Source: Chlorobiota bacterium (GTDB taxonomy: Bacteria > Bacteroidota > Ignavibacteria > OLB7). From it: DNA of 64,000 nucleotides. The translations under genes were made by a program, and so were the position numbers. Below the pieces are notes generated by a model, which worked only from the letters and a program-made list of their open reading frames with translations, was not told the origin of the DNA and searched no databases. Below, in pieces: positions 34,189-43,253 of this stretch. The DNA is taken from positions 1,736,001-1,800,000 of the forward strand of contig JADJXR010000001.1 in assembly GCA_016710285.1 (NCBI GenBank), read 5' to 3'. The stretch's first letter is position 1; each line of letters begins with the position of its first letter.

Positions 34189-37100
34189 CTTTCCCGATGA
34201 AACAGCAAGGTTAGCAAGTTCGCATTCCCCACCTCGCCATCAGCGATTTTCGCGCTGGTGACGGCGTTGTTGGTGATGGTTGGGCTCGGATAGCTGCCAG
34301 TAAGATCACCCCCTGCCGGCCCGTTCGGCGGCAGGCTTGTGAACGCAAGGTCCGCGGTGGTGATCGTGTTGTCCAGAATCTTCGCGCTCGTCACAGAGTT
34401 GTCAGCAAGGTCGGAAGTTCCAACAGCACCGTCGGCGATCTTCGCGCTGGTGACGGCGTTGTTGGTGATGGTTGGGTTTGGATAACTGCCAGTAAGATCA
34501 CCGCCAGCCACCGCACTTAGTGGAAGAGCTGTTGGGATCACCCCGGCGGCAATGTCGGCAGCGGTGATGGTTCCGTCCAGAATCTTCGCGCTCGTCACAG
34601 AGTTGTCAGCAAGGTCGGAAGTTCCAACAGCACCGTCGGCGATCTTCGCGCTGGTGACGGCGTTGTTGGTGATGGTTGGGTTTGGATAACTGCCAGTAAG
34701 ATCACCGCCAGCCGGTCCACTTGGTGGAAGAGTTGTTGGGATCACCCCGGCGGCAATGTCGGCAGCGGTGATGGTTCCGTCCAGAATCTTCGCGCTCGTC
34801 ACAGAGTTGTCAGCAAGGTCGGAAGTTCCAACGGCACCATCAGCGATCTTCGCGCTGGTGACGGAGTTGTCAGCAAGGTCGGAAGTTCCAACAGCACCGT
34901 CGGCGATCTTCGCGCTGGTGACGGAGTTGTCGGCAAGGTCGGAAGTTCCAACGGCACCGTCAGCGATCTTCGCACTCGTCACAGAGTTGTCAGCAAGGTC
35001 GGAAGTTCCCACAGCACCGTCAGCGATCTTCGCGCTGGTGACGGCGTTGTTGGTGATGGTTGGGTTTGGATAACTGCCAGTAAGATCACCCCCGGCCGGC
35101 CCGTTTGGCGGAAGGCTCGTGAAGGCAAGGTCCGCCGTGGTGATGGTGTTGTCCAGAATCTTCGCGCTGGTGACGGCGTTGTTGGTGATGGTTGGGTTGG
35201 GATAGCTACCAGTAAGATCACCGCCAGCCGGCCCGCTTGGTGGAAGAGTTGTTGGGATCACCCCGGCGGCAATGTCCGCAGCGGTGATGGTTCCGTCCAG
35301 AATCTTCGCGCTGGTCACGGAGTTGTCGGCAAGGTCTGAAGTTCCAACAGCACCGTCAGCGATCTTCGCGCTGGTGACGGAGTTGTCAGCAAGGTCGGAA
35401 GTTCCAACAGCACCATCGGCGATCTTCGCACTGGTGACGGAGTTGTCGGCAAGGTCGGAAGTTCCAACGGCACCGTCAGCGATCTTCGCACTGGTGACGG
35501 AGTTGTCGGCTAAGTCGGCGGCGGTCAAGGTTCCGTCGGCGATTTTTGCTCCGGTGATCGAGCCATCGGCAAGGTCCGCTGCCGAGATCGCCCCGTCGGC
35601 AATCTTTGCCCCCGTGACTGCTCCATCGGCAATCGCCGGGTTCGGATACGTTCCCGTCAAATCCCCACCGGCCGGCCCGTTCGGCGGCAGGCTCGTGAAG
35701 GCAAGATCCGCAGTGGTGATCGTGTTGTCCAGAATCTCTGCGGTGGTGACGGCGTTCGGCGCAAGCTCGCTGGTCCCGACCGCGTCGGACCCAATCTCGC
35801 TGGCGTTCACGGCGTTGGCCGCAATCTTGCTGGCGGTGACCGCATCGTCGGCAAGATCCGCGTTGGCAACCGCGCCATCCAAAATCTTCCCGCTGGTGAT
35901 CGCTGCGTCGGCAACGTCCGCGGTCCCGATCGTGCCATCGGCAACATCCACCCCGCTCACGCTCCCATCTTGAATATCCACCCCCGTCAGGCTTCCATCC
36001 TGAACATCCGCGCCCGTCACCGAGTTGTCGGCAATGTCCGCGCTGGCAACCGCGCCGTCGGCAATCTTCGCGCTGGTGATGGCGTTGGCTGCCACCGACG
36101 GGTTCGGGTACGTTCCAGTGAGGTCGCCTCCGGCAGGACCGCTCGGCGGAAGCGTCGTTGGGATTACTCCCGGCGCAATGTCTGCCGTAACGATCGTGCC
36201 GTCGGCGATGTCCCCACTGGTCACGCTGTTGTCAACAATCGTCGCGCTGTTGACGGAGTTCGCGGCGTGGTCGGCAAGGCCAACCGAGCCGTCTTGAATG
36301 TCGGCCCCGCTCAGGCTTCCATCGGCAACGTCGGCTCCGCTCAGCGAGCCATCAACCACCTGCGTTGCCCCCACGGAGTTCGCGCCAAGATCAAGTTGCG
36401 TGATCGTCCCATCGGCGATGTCAACCGATGCCACCGCGCCATCGGCAATCTTCGCGCCGGTGACGGAGTTGTCGGCAAGGTCCGCGTTGGCAACCGCGCC
36501 GTCGGCAATCTTCGCGCTGGTGATTGCGTTGGCCGCCACGGTTGGAGCCGGATATGTCCCCGTCAAATCCCCGCCAGCAGGTCCGCTTGGCGGAAGGCTT
36601 GCAAACGCAAGGTCGGCAAGGGTGATTGTTCCATCAAGAATCTTCGCGCTATTCACCGCGCCGTTGGCGATGTCGGCAGTGCTGATGGACCCGTCGGCAA
36701 TCTTCGCGCTGTTGACGGCTCCCGGGGCGATCAGTGGGTTCGGATAGCTCCCCGTTAAATCTCCACCCGCCACGTTCCCAAGCGTCGGGAAATCCCAGAC
36801 AATGGCCCCGTTCTTCATCGAAAGCACCTGCCCGTTCTGCGCCCCCAGTTTGCTGATCTTCCCGGTGGTGACGGCTTCGTCGGCGATGTTCTCGGTGTGA
36901 ACCACGGTCAGGCCAAGGTCCAGGTGTCCGATGCTCATATCTAAGATTTTCTTTCCATCCACAGCATCATCATCCAACTGGCTCCAGCCAACGGAGTTGA
37001 AGGCAAGTTTGTCGCGAGTGACCGCACGGTCGCCCAGTTTGCTGGTGGAAATGGCGTTGTCGGCAATCATGCTGTTGACGATGCCGCGCGGGGCAACCTC

Positions 37101-37841
37101 AAGGGCGACGTGTCCGCTGAACCCGCCCCCTTGCAGCCCGGGTCCGGCGGTGACGGCGGTGATGTCGCCATCGTTGGTTCCGCCGGCGGGGTTGCCCCAT
37201 TCAAGTTTGCCGTTGTTGTTGATGATGGTCTGGCCATTGGCCGCGCCGGCGTTGCTGATTTTGTTGAGGGTGATGGACCCATCAGCAAGGTTGGAGCTGC
37301 TGATTGCGCCGGCGGCGATTTTATCGGTGGTGATGGCTCCGATGGCAATTTTGGGAGCGGTGACGGCGCCATCGGCAAGTTTGGTGACGGTGATCGCGCC
37401 ATCAACGACGGTGGTTGCCAGGTCGGCAGTGGCGGCGTTATCGGCGTGGAAGGCGAAGGGGACTTTTGCCAGCTGGGTTCGTGGCAGCTCGGTCCCATTG
37501 TTGATCGTCACCCCCAGATAAAGCTGCTGGTTGAACTGAAGATTGGCCGTGGCAAACGGAGTTACCGACCCGAGATAGACGTTGAACAATCCTCGGGCGA
37601 TTGGAGTTGTTTGGATCTCCTGCCAAAGCGGCGTGCCACCGGTTGGAGCATTGTACAGGCGGAAGGTCAGCTGGTAGCTGCCATCGGGGACCGGAGCGGA
37701 CCCGGCGTTATCGGTGACAAGCCCTTGATAGGTGATGGTGGTTGGCGTTTGGGAGAAGGCAATGCTGGCCCCAAGCAGGAATACGGCTGTTGTTGAAAGT
37801 ATCCTGCGAACGCCACGGAAACGTCCTGTGAAGCGGTTCAT
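34185..37841 (-). CDS. Giant repeat adhesin-like protein, 5' part (signal peptide and KIADG/DLADNS repeats)
   Basis: 1,218 aa from the ATG at 37841; the frame continues to 37919 but the signal peptide sits best at MNRFTGRFRGVRRILSTTAV, cleavage near AFSQ. Residues about 30-150 form a compact beta domain (TITYQGLVTDNAG, GLFNVYLGSV, VPFAFHADNA) common at the start of such proteins. From about 150 on are repeats of 20 residues around AKIADGAV..SDLADNSVTS, broken by GPAGGDLTGTYPNP units. The frame ends with an out-of-phase LLTLLFHRER after an 8-bp duplication; the next frame at 34188 continues the protein. Together about 2,320 codons. Confidence 0.8.
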   Translation of the reverse strand: MNRFTGRFRGVRRILSTTAVFLLGASIAFSQTPTTITYQGLVTDNAGSAPVPDGSYQLTFRLYNAPTGGTPLWQEIQTTPIARGLFNVYLGSVTPFATANLQFNQQLYLGVTINNGTELPRTQLAKVPFAFHADNAATADLATTVVDGAITVTKLADGAVTAPKIAIGAITTDKIAAGAISSSNLADGSITLNKISNAGAANGQTIINNNGKLEWGNPAGGTNDGDITAVTAGPGLQGGGFSGHVALEVAPRGIVNSMIADNAISTSKLGDRAVTRDKLAFNSVGWSQLDDDAVDGKKILDMSIGHLDLGLTVVHTENIADEAVTTGKISKLGAQNGQVLSMKNGAIVWDFPTLGNVAGGDLTGSYPNPLIAPGAVNSAKIADGSISTADIANGAVNSAKILDGTITLADLAFASLPPSGPAGGDLTGTYPAPTVAANAITSAKIADGAVANADLADNSVTGAKIADGAVASVDIADGTITQLDLGANSVGATQVVDGSLSGADVADGSLSGADIQDGSVGLADHAANSVNSATIVDNSVTSGDIADGTIVTADIAPGVIPTTLPPSGPAGGDLTGTYPNPSVAANAITSAKIADGAVASADIADNSVTGADVQDGSLTGVDIQDGSVSGVDVADGTIGTADVADAAITSGKILDGAVANADLADDAVTASKIAANAVNASEIGSDAVGTSELAPNAVTTAEILDNTITTADLAFTSLPPNGPAGGDLTGTYPNPAIADGAVTGAKIADGAISAADLADGSITGAKIADGTLTAADLADNSVTSAKIADGAVGTSDLADNSVTSAKIADGAVGTSDLADNSVTSAKIADGAVGTSDLADNSVTSAKILDGTITAADIAAGVIPTTLPPSGPAGGDLTGSYPNPTITNNAVTSAKILDNTITTADLAFTSLPPNGPAGGDLTGSYPNPTITNNAVTSAKIADGAVGTSDLADNSVTSAKIADGAVGTSDLADNSVTSAKIADGAVGTSDLADNSVTSAKIADGAVGTSDLADNSVTSAKILDGTITAADIAAGVIPTTLPPSGPAGGDLTGSYPNPTITNNAVTSAKIADGAVGTSDLADNSVTSAKILDGTITAADIAAGVIPTALPLSAVAGGDLTGSYPNPTITNNAVTSAKIADGAVGTSDLADNSVTSAKILDNTITTADLAFTSLPPNGPAGGDLTGSYPSPTITNNAVTSAKIADGEVGNANLLTLLFHRER
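34204..34220 (-). repeat. 8-bp near-tandem duplication that shifts the adhesin frame
   Basis: On the plus strand agcaaggtt (34204-34212) is followed by agcaagtt (34213-34220). Deleting 8 bases restores GNANLAVSSGKMIGTG in one frame across the two adhesin ORFs. Confidence 0.7.
34381..35520 (-). repeat. 60-bp minisatellite encoding the 20-residue KIADGAVGTSDLADNSV unit
   Basis: Nearly identical 60-bp units run in tandem at about 34790-35045 (four copies) and 35300-35510 (four copies), with further copies near 34385 and 34590 separated by 100-bp spacer blocks that are themselves repeated. Units differ at only a few bases (cgtcgg/catcag), which indicates recent expansion or gene conversion. Confidence 0.9.
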
Positions 37842-38000
37842 GGCTGTGTTCGTTAAAGTTGTTGTTGATGAAGTCTGTTGTTGGAATTGTCGTGCGTCAA
37901 AAGTGCCGGATGCAGGCAATAGCTATCCCATCCTTCCTCCTACAGGAGTAAGGACTGTTGATTATGGCCACCGGCGTTCTGTTCTTCCCTGCCTTCTATC

Positions 38001-38576
38001 TCACTCCCTCACCTGCATCATTCTGGTCCACCGGGTTGGTCCTCCGGTAAGCGATGCAGTGGGTTGGAATTCAAGTTGGCACAGGTAGTGTCCGGCTGCT
38101 ACGGGTTGGTTGGCAGCGTTGTGGGCATCCCACGTGATGGTATGATCTCCTGCCTCCATTGCTTGGTTATCGGCAATGGTTTGGACTTCGCGTCCCATAA
38201 GGTCCAGCACCCGCAGCCGCACCGTGCCGGAAGCTGGCAGGCGGAAGCTGATGGTGGTTGTGCTGGCGAATGGGTTTGGGTAGTTGGCCAGCATCGCGGT
38301 GGTTTGGCTTCTTGGTTGCTCCTCTGCCGAAGAAGTGCGGCTAAGTGGAAGCCAGAAGCCTTGTTGAATGGTGTTCAGGTTGCCGGCGGTTGGGCCAATA
38401 ATCGGCTGGCCAACGGTGGCCGAAACAGCATGGGTTCCGTTCCCGCTGCCAACGCTGCCGCCTGCCCCCATCACATCCCAAGCGATCCGCTGGGCGTGTG
38501 CGCCGCTTGCTGCGGCCAGCATCCCGATAACCAGCAACGCCCCCGCCGCAATCCTTTTTGCTCGTTCGATTTTCAT
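38001..38576 (-). CDS. Small secreted protein with T9SS sorting domain
   Basis: 191 aa from the ATG at 38576 (MKIERAKRIAAG), preceded by a GGGGGGA ribosome site. The frame is open to 38699, but the added leader is not protein-like. The signal peptide ends at AHAQ. A short beta segment (SGNGTHAVSATVGQPIIGP ... IQQGFWLP) of a type often seen in short T9SS cargo is followed by the sorting domain (LANYPNPFASTTTISFRLP to MMQVRE, about 105-191). Function unknown. Confidence 0.75.
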   Translation of the reverse strand: MKIERAKRIAAGALLVIGMLAAASGAHAQRIAWDVMGAGGSVGSGNGTHAVSATVGQPIIGPTAGNLNTIQQGFWLPLSRTSSAEEQPRSQTTAMLANYPNPFASTTTISFRLPASGTVRLRVLDLMGREVQTIADNQAMEAGDHTITWDAHNAANQPVAAGHYLCQLEFQPTASLTGGPTRWTRMMQVRE

Positions 38577-38680
38577 GGTGTCCCCCCCTGTTCTGCTTTG
38601 TTGCGTTGTTCGCTTGTGGCTTCGGCTGCTTGGCGGCGTGCGCGCTACTGCCATTGGCAGGGAAGCCTTGTTGACGCAGG

Positions 38681-38688
38681 CAAACGTA
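38681..38688 (-). promoter_or_regulatory. Candidate -7 element TACGTTTG for the gene at 38576
   Basis: Matches TAnnTTTG on the minus strand, about 105 bases before the ATG. I see no good -33 box at the expected distance. Confidence 0.35.
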
Positions 38689-38752
38689 TCGCCAATCAAA
38701 GGGGCTGGCAGTACTCATTAACTACGCAGGAATTACTCACAGGGAGAAGGGG

Positions 38753-38791
38753 GTAAAAAAAAGAGCGGCGCACCGTTGCTGGTGCGCCGCT
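38753..38791 (-). terminator. Terminator after the TTHB210-like lipoprotein gene
   Basis: On the minus strand: an 11-bp perfect stem (38791-38781 with 38774-38764), a 6-nt loop and an eight-base T run. Confidence 0.85.
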
Positions 38792-38825
38792 GTTGGATGT
38801 TCGTATCCCCGAGCTTCTTGGTGGA

Positions 38826-39611
38826 TTACCGCATCGTCAAGCCATCAAGGGAGACGGTGTATTCCTTCTTGGCGGCATCGTATTTGATGCTGTACTTGGT
38901 GGCGTAGTATTTGCCGGTTACCGGGTACTTCGCCGGAAGTTTTAGGCTCTCGGAGAAATCGGGTTTCGTAAGCAAGTAATCACGGGTGATCATTGGCTCG
39001 GTAAAGATCAAATTGCCTTTGAAGTAGCCGTAGATCATTGTTTTGTTGAACGTAGTTCCGTGAAGCTCATGGGCCGTGGTGTCAACCGCGTGGAAACCCA
39101 TTCCGGGGACGATTCCTGGGGGCAGGATGTAATCCTTGGCAATGTAGTCGGCACCGGGTTGGATGTAGCCCGTAAGGCTGTCGGCCGGGGTAATCATCGC
39201 ACGCTCGGCTGGGGTGATCTGGTAGAAGTGAATGTCGAAGTGAGGAATGGTGTAGATGTTCATTGGCTCGTGCCCCTGCGCGTTCCAATCAACCCCAAGG
39301 TGGTTGTAAGCCGTGGCGGATGCTTCGGCAGGGAGCGTCAGGACCCACTCAGTTGGGGGGAATGGGTTTGTTGGAAGACCCTCCATTGCGGCCTCGGTGA
39401 AGGTGACTCCAATCGAGGTCGGCTTGCCAGCATCGTCCAGCTTCAGCCACGACATCGCTTTGCCGTTACCAACGTCGGCGGTGTCGCCCATGATTGTTTT
39501 TGCCAGCGAGGTTGGCTCGGTGGTGTCGTCTTCGCAACCCACAACGCCAATGGTGAGCGCGGTTGCCATCATCGCCATTGCGATGCGGGAAGTTTTGTTG
39601 ATACGGTTCAT
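38826..39611 (-). CDS. Lipoprotein with TTHB210-like (DUF5602) domain
   Basis: 261 aa. Signal peptide with lipobox GVVGC (Cys near residue 26) followed by acidic EDDTTEP, so membrane-anchored on the periplasmic or outer side. The body has the TTHB210-like features GNGKAMSWLKLDDAGKPTSIG, LPTNPFPPTEWVL.LP, the WNAQGHEP and PHFDIHFYQI motifs (His/Asp/His), and MGFHAVDTTAHE. The conserved histidines suggest metal binding, but no activity is established to my knowledge. Monocistronic with its own terminator. Confidence 0.75.
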   Translation of the reverse strand: MNRINKTSRIAMAMMATALTIGVVGCEDDTTEPTSLAKTIMGDTADVGNGKAMSWLKLDDAGKPTSIGVTFTEAAMEGLPTNPFPPTEWVLTLPAEASATAYNHLGVDWNAQGHEPMNIYTIPHFDIHFYQITPAERAMITPADSLTGYIQPGADYIAKDYILPPGIVPGMGFHAVDTTAHELHGTTFNKTMIYGYFKGNLIFTEPMITRDYLLTKPDFSESLKLPAKYPVTGKYYATKYSIKYDAAKKEYTVSLDGLTMR

Positions 39612-39817
39612 ACTGTGTAGGAATTTGGTTGGTTATTGAACAGGCACTGCAAATTGCAGAATTGTTTGCCAGATTGTTCTTGGCTACGAATTTTATTGTT
39701 CGGCGGTTTTGCCAACAGCACGCCACCGGCAACTGCTGTGCAATCTATGATGACTGCCTGCTGTGTGGCTCACCTATTTGGGTGAGTTGGCGGGGTGATT
39801 TTTTGCCCGCTCTTCCT

Positions 39818-40228
39818 TTATCTGGAGTGCAGCATTGACTCCACCACCAATCCCGTGACGATTCCGCCAACTACGCCGCTTAGCATTGCTACGCTGAAAA
39901 CTTGGCTTCCAGAAGGGAGCCACCACAGCAGCAGCATGGCTATTCCCGCAGCAACCGCGCCCCCGGCAACCCCAAACAACAACGCGCGCCACGTGGTGTG
40001 GCTGGCCATGGTTGGGATTAGCCGCCGTGCGGTTTCGCCCAGCAGCAGCAACAACAACGTCAGCATCACATTGGCGGCACTGGCCACAATCAGCACCCCC
40101 AACAACAGGCTGAACGATTCGCCAACTCCGCCAAATGGTTGGCGCGCAAACCAAGCCAGCACAAACGTTGCTGCGGCAATTGGCGGCGCAAGAAGTGTGG
40201 TGCGAAGCAGAGTGCTAAAGGCTTTCAT
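39818..40228 (-). CDS. Small integral membrane protein of unknown function
   Basis: 136 aa from the ATG at 40228. The frame is open to 41062, but that extension is antisense to the next gene. Four hydrophobic helices at about 10-28, 40-64, 82-102 and 108-130, joined by short loops; Gly-rich final helices. No motif recognised. Divergent from the gene at 40400, 171 bp apart. Confidence 0.55.
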   Translation of the reverse strand: MKAFSTLLRTTLLAPPIAAATFVLAWFARQPFGGVGESFSLLLGVLIVASAANVMLTLLLLLLGETARRLIPTMASHTTWRALLFGVAGGAVAAGIAMLLLWWLPSGSQVFSVAMLSGVVGGIVTGLVVESMLHSR

Positions 40229-40399
40229 TGAACCTTGTGGGATGGTTGGTTGCTGGCGCACAATCGGGAAGAAGCACGATGCAGAAAAGAAGGAATTCCA
40301 CCGGAACCCGCCGTATCTTGCCCGGGCGTGGCAACTGGGCAGCAAAGATGTGCGTTGCCAAGCCTCACCCTTCGTGGATGCCGCAAACATACAACACCT

Positions 40400-41317
40400 G
40401 TGCGCTATTCTTCTTTCCATACCATCTGGGTCATCATGCTCTGCTTCGGCGGGCGCGGGGCCCTTGCCCAGGAGCTTCCCGCAAGCGCATCGCTGGAGGA
40501 ACTCCTGCGCGTTTTCATCACCCAAACGGCTTCCCCGTCCGACAGCATCAACCGCTCCGCGTTCCGCCCACGGCTGGCGGGAGCGTTGGCCCGAACAAGC
40601 CCGGTGCGGTTCAAAGGGACGGGGTTTTATGATGCCCGGATGACCCTTGATTCGCTGATCCATCTTCCATCGGGAAATGGAGTTATTCGGGTGGCAGCGT
40701 GGGTGACGGTGGAGTCGTGGGAAGGGGCGGAGAATATCTACTTCACCTGCGTCTGCGATTCTATCTGGAAGATTGAGAGGATTGCACGATTCCCCACCCT
40801 TTCGCAACGCCGCCAGATTGAGGAATCCATCCGCAAGTTCGATGTCCGCTCCGATTACGACCGCGTCCTTCGCGATGACCTTCTTCGCTTGCTCCTTCCC
40901 GACCACATCCTTGCCGAGCTTCTGCGGGACCACCTTGCCGCAGCAACCACCGTTGCCGAACGCCTGGCCAAAAGCCAGCAATGGGACAGCTTCGCCCTGC
41001 GCGATTTTGACTTCAGCACGATTGATGAGTACCGCGAACTTGACGACGACATCACCCCGCAAGAACTGATGATGTACCGCCTGAACCGCGCCGCGGTCCA
41101 GGAGCTACGGGAGCAAGCGGGTATCCAAAAGATTGAGCGCGACAGTGCTTATCCTGAGGTCCTCTTCTTTGTGGGGGGAATGGTGGGGGAAAGCTCGTAC
41201 GGATACCTGCACGCGGCCACCCCCCACGCCTTGCCGAACGTCTGGAACCACAACGTTGTGATGCTGAAACCAGTGGCCCCGCAGTGGTGGTTGTACAAGC
41301 GCGTGGAAGATGGATAG
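40400..41317 (+). CDS. Secreted or periplasmic hypothetical protein
   Basis: 305 aa from the GTG at 40400, which gives a signal peptide (VRYSSFHTIWVIMLCF, cleavage after ALAQ). The ATG at 40436 would give a shorter one. The body is mixed alpha/beta, with a KGTGFYDARMTLDSLIHL strand pair, a domain with two close Cys residues (TCVCDSIWKIERIA) and a helical middle rich in Leu/Arg/Asp. The C-terminal strands (GYLHAATPHALP) are conserved-looking. I do not recognise the family. Upstream of the DsbD-like/redoxin pair by 87 bp, so co-expression is possible. Confidence 0.6.
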   Translation: MRYSSFHTIWVIMLCFGGRGALAQELPASASLEELLRVFITQTASPSDSINRSAFRPRLAGALARTSPVRFKGTGFYDARMTLDSLIHLPSGNGVIRVAAWVTVESWEGAENIYFTCVCDSIWKIERIARFPTLSQRRQIEESIRKFDVRSDYDRVLRDDLLRLLLPDHILAELLRDHLAAATTVAERLAKSQQWDSFALRDFDFSTIDEYRELDDDITPQELMMYRLNRAAVQELREQAGIQKIERDSAYPEVLFFVGGMVGESSYGYLHAATPHALPNVWNHNVVMLKPVAPQWWLYKRVEDG

Positions 41318-41404
41318 CTGGGAAGAAAGCAAGGAGGAACCGTACACTTCGGAATCGGCGCGGTTCGTCATCATGGTGCCTTCGTTCCATCCAAAAAACT
41401 ATCC

Positions 41405-42238
41405 ATGCCGATTCCTTCCATGCTCCAACTTGTCCCTCTCCTTCTGCTGGCGTTTCTTCTTCCCATGCCGCTGCTTGCTGGCGGGAAGGTGGCGCGCATT
41501 GCCAAGCATATTGATGCCGAGATTGTGACGCAGCAAACGGCACTGCAGCCCGGCGAACCGTTCCGGATTGCCGTGCGGTTGCAGATGGACTCAAGCTGGC
41601 ATATCTATTGGAAAAATCCTGGCGATGCGGGCTTGGCCACCACCGTTGATTGGAAGCTCCCGGAAGGCTACACTATCAGCGATCTTGAATGGCCGCAGCC
41701 GCACCTGTTTGGGGATCCTCCCGAAGTCTGCTACGGCTACGATGGCCACGTGCTGTTGATGGCCACCCTTACCCCCCCAGCCACCATCACCACTCCAACA
41801 ATTACCATTGGGGCCGCCATCACGCTGCTTGCATGCCAAGATGTTTGCATCCCCGGTAAAGCGGATCTAAGCGTGGCGATAGATGTGGCAAGCACCAGCA
41901 TGGAAACGGAGTGGAGCCAGCAGTTCCAGGAGAATGAGCAACAGGTCCCAACAAGCGGCGAAGCATTGAAGGGCGCAAGCGCGCAGCGAACCGCGCAAGG
42001 GATTCGGCTTGTTGTTCCGGTGCCGGCCAACCTCGGCGACGTGTGGTTTTTCGCAGCAGAGGAAGGGGTGATTGACCACTCCGGACAGCAACCGGCAACC
42101 GTGCAGAACGGGACGCTTGTGGTGATGCTCCCTGCCTCCCCATTCCCCAACGCCGATGTCACGCGGCTGCGCGGCGTGCTGGCGATCACGAAGCATCAAT
42201 CCCTTGATCTTGATCTTCCGCTTTTGGCGGCGGAGTGA
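41405..42238 (+). CDS. Periplasmic DsbD N-terminal-domain-like protein
   Basis: 277 aa with a signal peptide ending near LLAGG. Residues about 30-150 match the DsbD alpha (thiol-disulfide interchange) fold: LQPGEPFRIAVRLQMDSSWHIYWKNPGDAGL, then DWKLPEGYTI and a pair of Cys in LLACQDVCIPGKADL. There are no transmembrane helices and no thioredoxin domain, so this is a stand-alone alpha-like domain and must take electrons from another membrane protein. A redoxin gene follows 46 bp downstream, consistent with an envelope redox function. Confidence 0.75.
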   Translation: MPIPSMLQLVPLLLLAFLLPMPLLAGGKVARIAKHIDAEIVTQQTALQPGEPFRIAVRLQMDSSWHIYWKNPGDAGLATTVDWKLPEGYTISDLEWPQPHLFGDPPEVCYGYDGHVLLMATLTPPATITTPTITIGAAITLLACQDVCIPGKADLSVAIDVASTSMETEWSQQFQENEQQVPTSGEALKGASAQRTAQGIRLVVPVPANLGDVWFFAAEEGVIDHSGQQPATVQNGTLVVMLPASPFPNADVTRLRGVLAITKHQSLDLDLPLLAAE

Positions 42239-42284
42239 GTAAAAACAGGAATCCAACATTCAACAATCACTTCCCAAAACAACC

Positions 42285-42914
42285 ATGAACAAGCGGACGT
42301 TTCTCCCCTTACTGGCACTGGCGTTGTGCGCGGTGTTGACGCTTCCAATCGGCAATGCTTGGGCCGATGGATCGCCAGAAAATCCCAACCCCAAAGCGCA
42401 AGATTTCACCCTTGTTGACGCGCAAGGCCGCGCCCATAAACTGAGCGATTACGCCGGCAAGTATGTGGTGATTGAATGGCTGAACCACGGCTGCCCGTTC
42501 GTGCAGAAACATTACAACAGCAAGAACATGCAGACGCTTCAGAAGAAGTACACGGAGAAAGGGGTGATATGGCTTTCGGTGATTTCATCGGCCCCGGGGA
42601 AGCAAGGGCACTCAACGCCGGAACAAGCAATGGAGCAGATGAAGGAGAAAGGGGCACTGCCAACAGCGGTGCTGATTGATGAAGATGGATCTGTTGGAAA
42701 GATGTACGGCGCACGCACCACGCCGCATATGTTCGTGATTGCTCCGGACCAAACCATCATCTATCAAGGAGCCATTGACAACATTCGTTCGGCGGACCCT
42801 GAGGATGTTCCCAAAGCCACCAACTACGTTGGCCAAGCGTTGGATGAATCCATGGGCGGCCAGCCGGTGAGCGTTAGCGTCACCCAGCCGTACGGTTGCT
42901 CGGTGAAATACTAA
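42285..42914 (+). CDS. Exported redoxin/thioredoxin-like protein
   Basis: 209 aa, signal peptide ending near AWADG. AhpC/TSA-redoxin fold: KAQDFTLVDAQGRAHKLSDYAGKYVVIEWLNHGCPFVQKHY carries one active-site Cys (CPFVxKHY, a subgroup typical of putative periplasmic redoxins). A second Cys lies only near the C-terminus (YGCSVKY), probably the resolving Cys. TTPHMFVI is the cis-Pro region. The peroxidase or disulfide-reducing substrate is unknown. Paired with the DsbD-like gene upstream. Confidence 0.8.
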   Translation: MNKRTFLPLLALALCAVLTLPIGNAWADGSPENPNPKAQDFTLVDAQGRAHKLSDYAGKYVVIEWLNHGCPFVQKHYNSKNMQTLQKKYTEKGVIWLSVISSAPGKQGHSTPEQAMEQMKEKGALPTAVLIDEDGSVGKMYGARTTPHMFVIAPDQTIIYQGAIDNIRSADPEDVPKATNYVGQALDESMGGQPVSVSVTQPYGCSVKY

Positions 42915-43253
42915 CAGCCGATCTCCGCTTCGCCATTCCTGCTTTTTTTTCACTGCTCTTCCGTGGCTGCTTGGTGTTCCGATAATTGGAACCCAAATCG
43001 GCAACCACGGAAGAGCAGTTTTGCATCGTTCCCATCCTTCTCTTCTGTTCCCTTCCCACCGTTCCCTTCGTGGGCCGCACCGTTCCCTTGCTTGTTCCTG
43101 CCGTTGCCACAAACGGGCTGGCATTCCCCTGCCGAAGGGGTGCAAGTTTGCATTGTGATTAACGCGAGAGCGGAGAAGATGAAAGGAAACAACGGAGAGA
43201 GGAATCGCACAAACCAACAAACACACAATAACCGAATGAACAGGAGAAGACCA
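42915..43253. other. Intergenic region with a long imperfect hairpin
   Basis: 339 bp without a convincing gene. The first part holds a long inverted repeat (42952-43019). The rest is purine-rich 43160-43253 leading to the next gene, with the ribosome site CAGGAGA before the ATG at 43254. Confidence 0.6.
42952..43019. repeat. 68-bp imperfect inverted repeat
   Basis: Outer 15-bp perfect arms actgctcttccgtgg (42952-42966) and its complement (43005-43019), with inner pairing ttggtgttcc/ggaacccaa. Followed by a short T run, so it may act as a terminator for 42914; it could also be a small mobile repeat. Confidence 0.6.

Noticed and set aside
33121..35520. Regular repeats that could suggest a CRISPR array
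   Set aside because: Repeats are contiguous, in frame, without unique spacers of constant length, and encode protein repeats. No cas gene is near.
40229..41062. N-terminal extension of the 39818 membrane protein to 414 aa
   Set aside because: The extension is antisense to the secreted protein at 40400, is not protein-like, and a good ATG exists at 40228.
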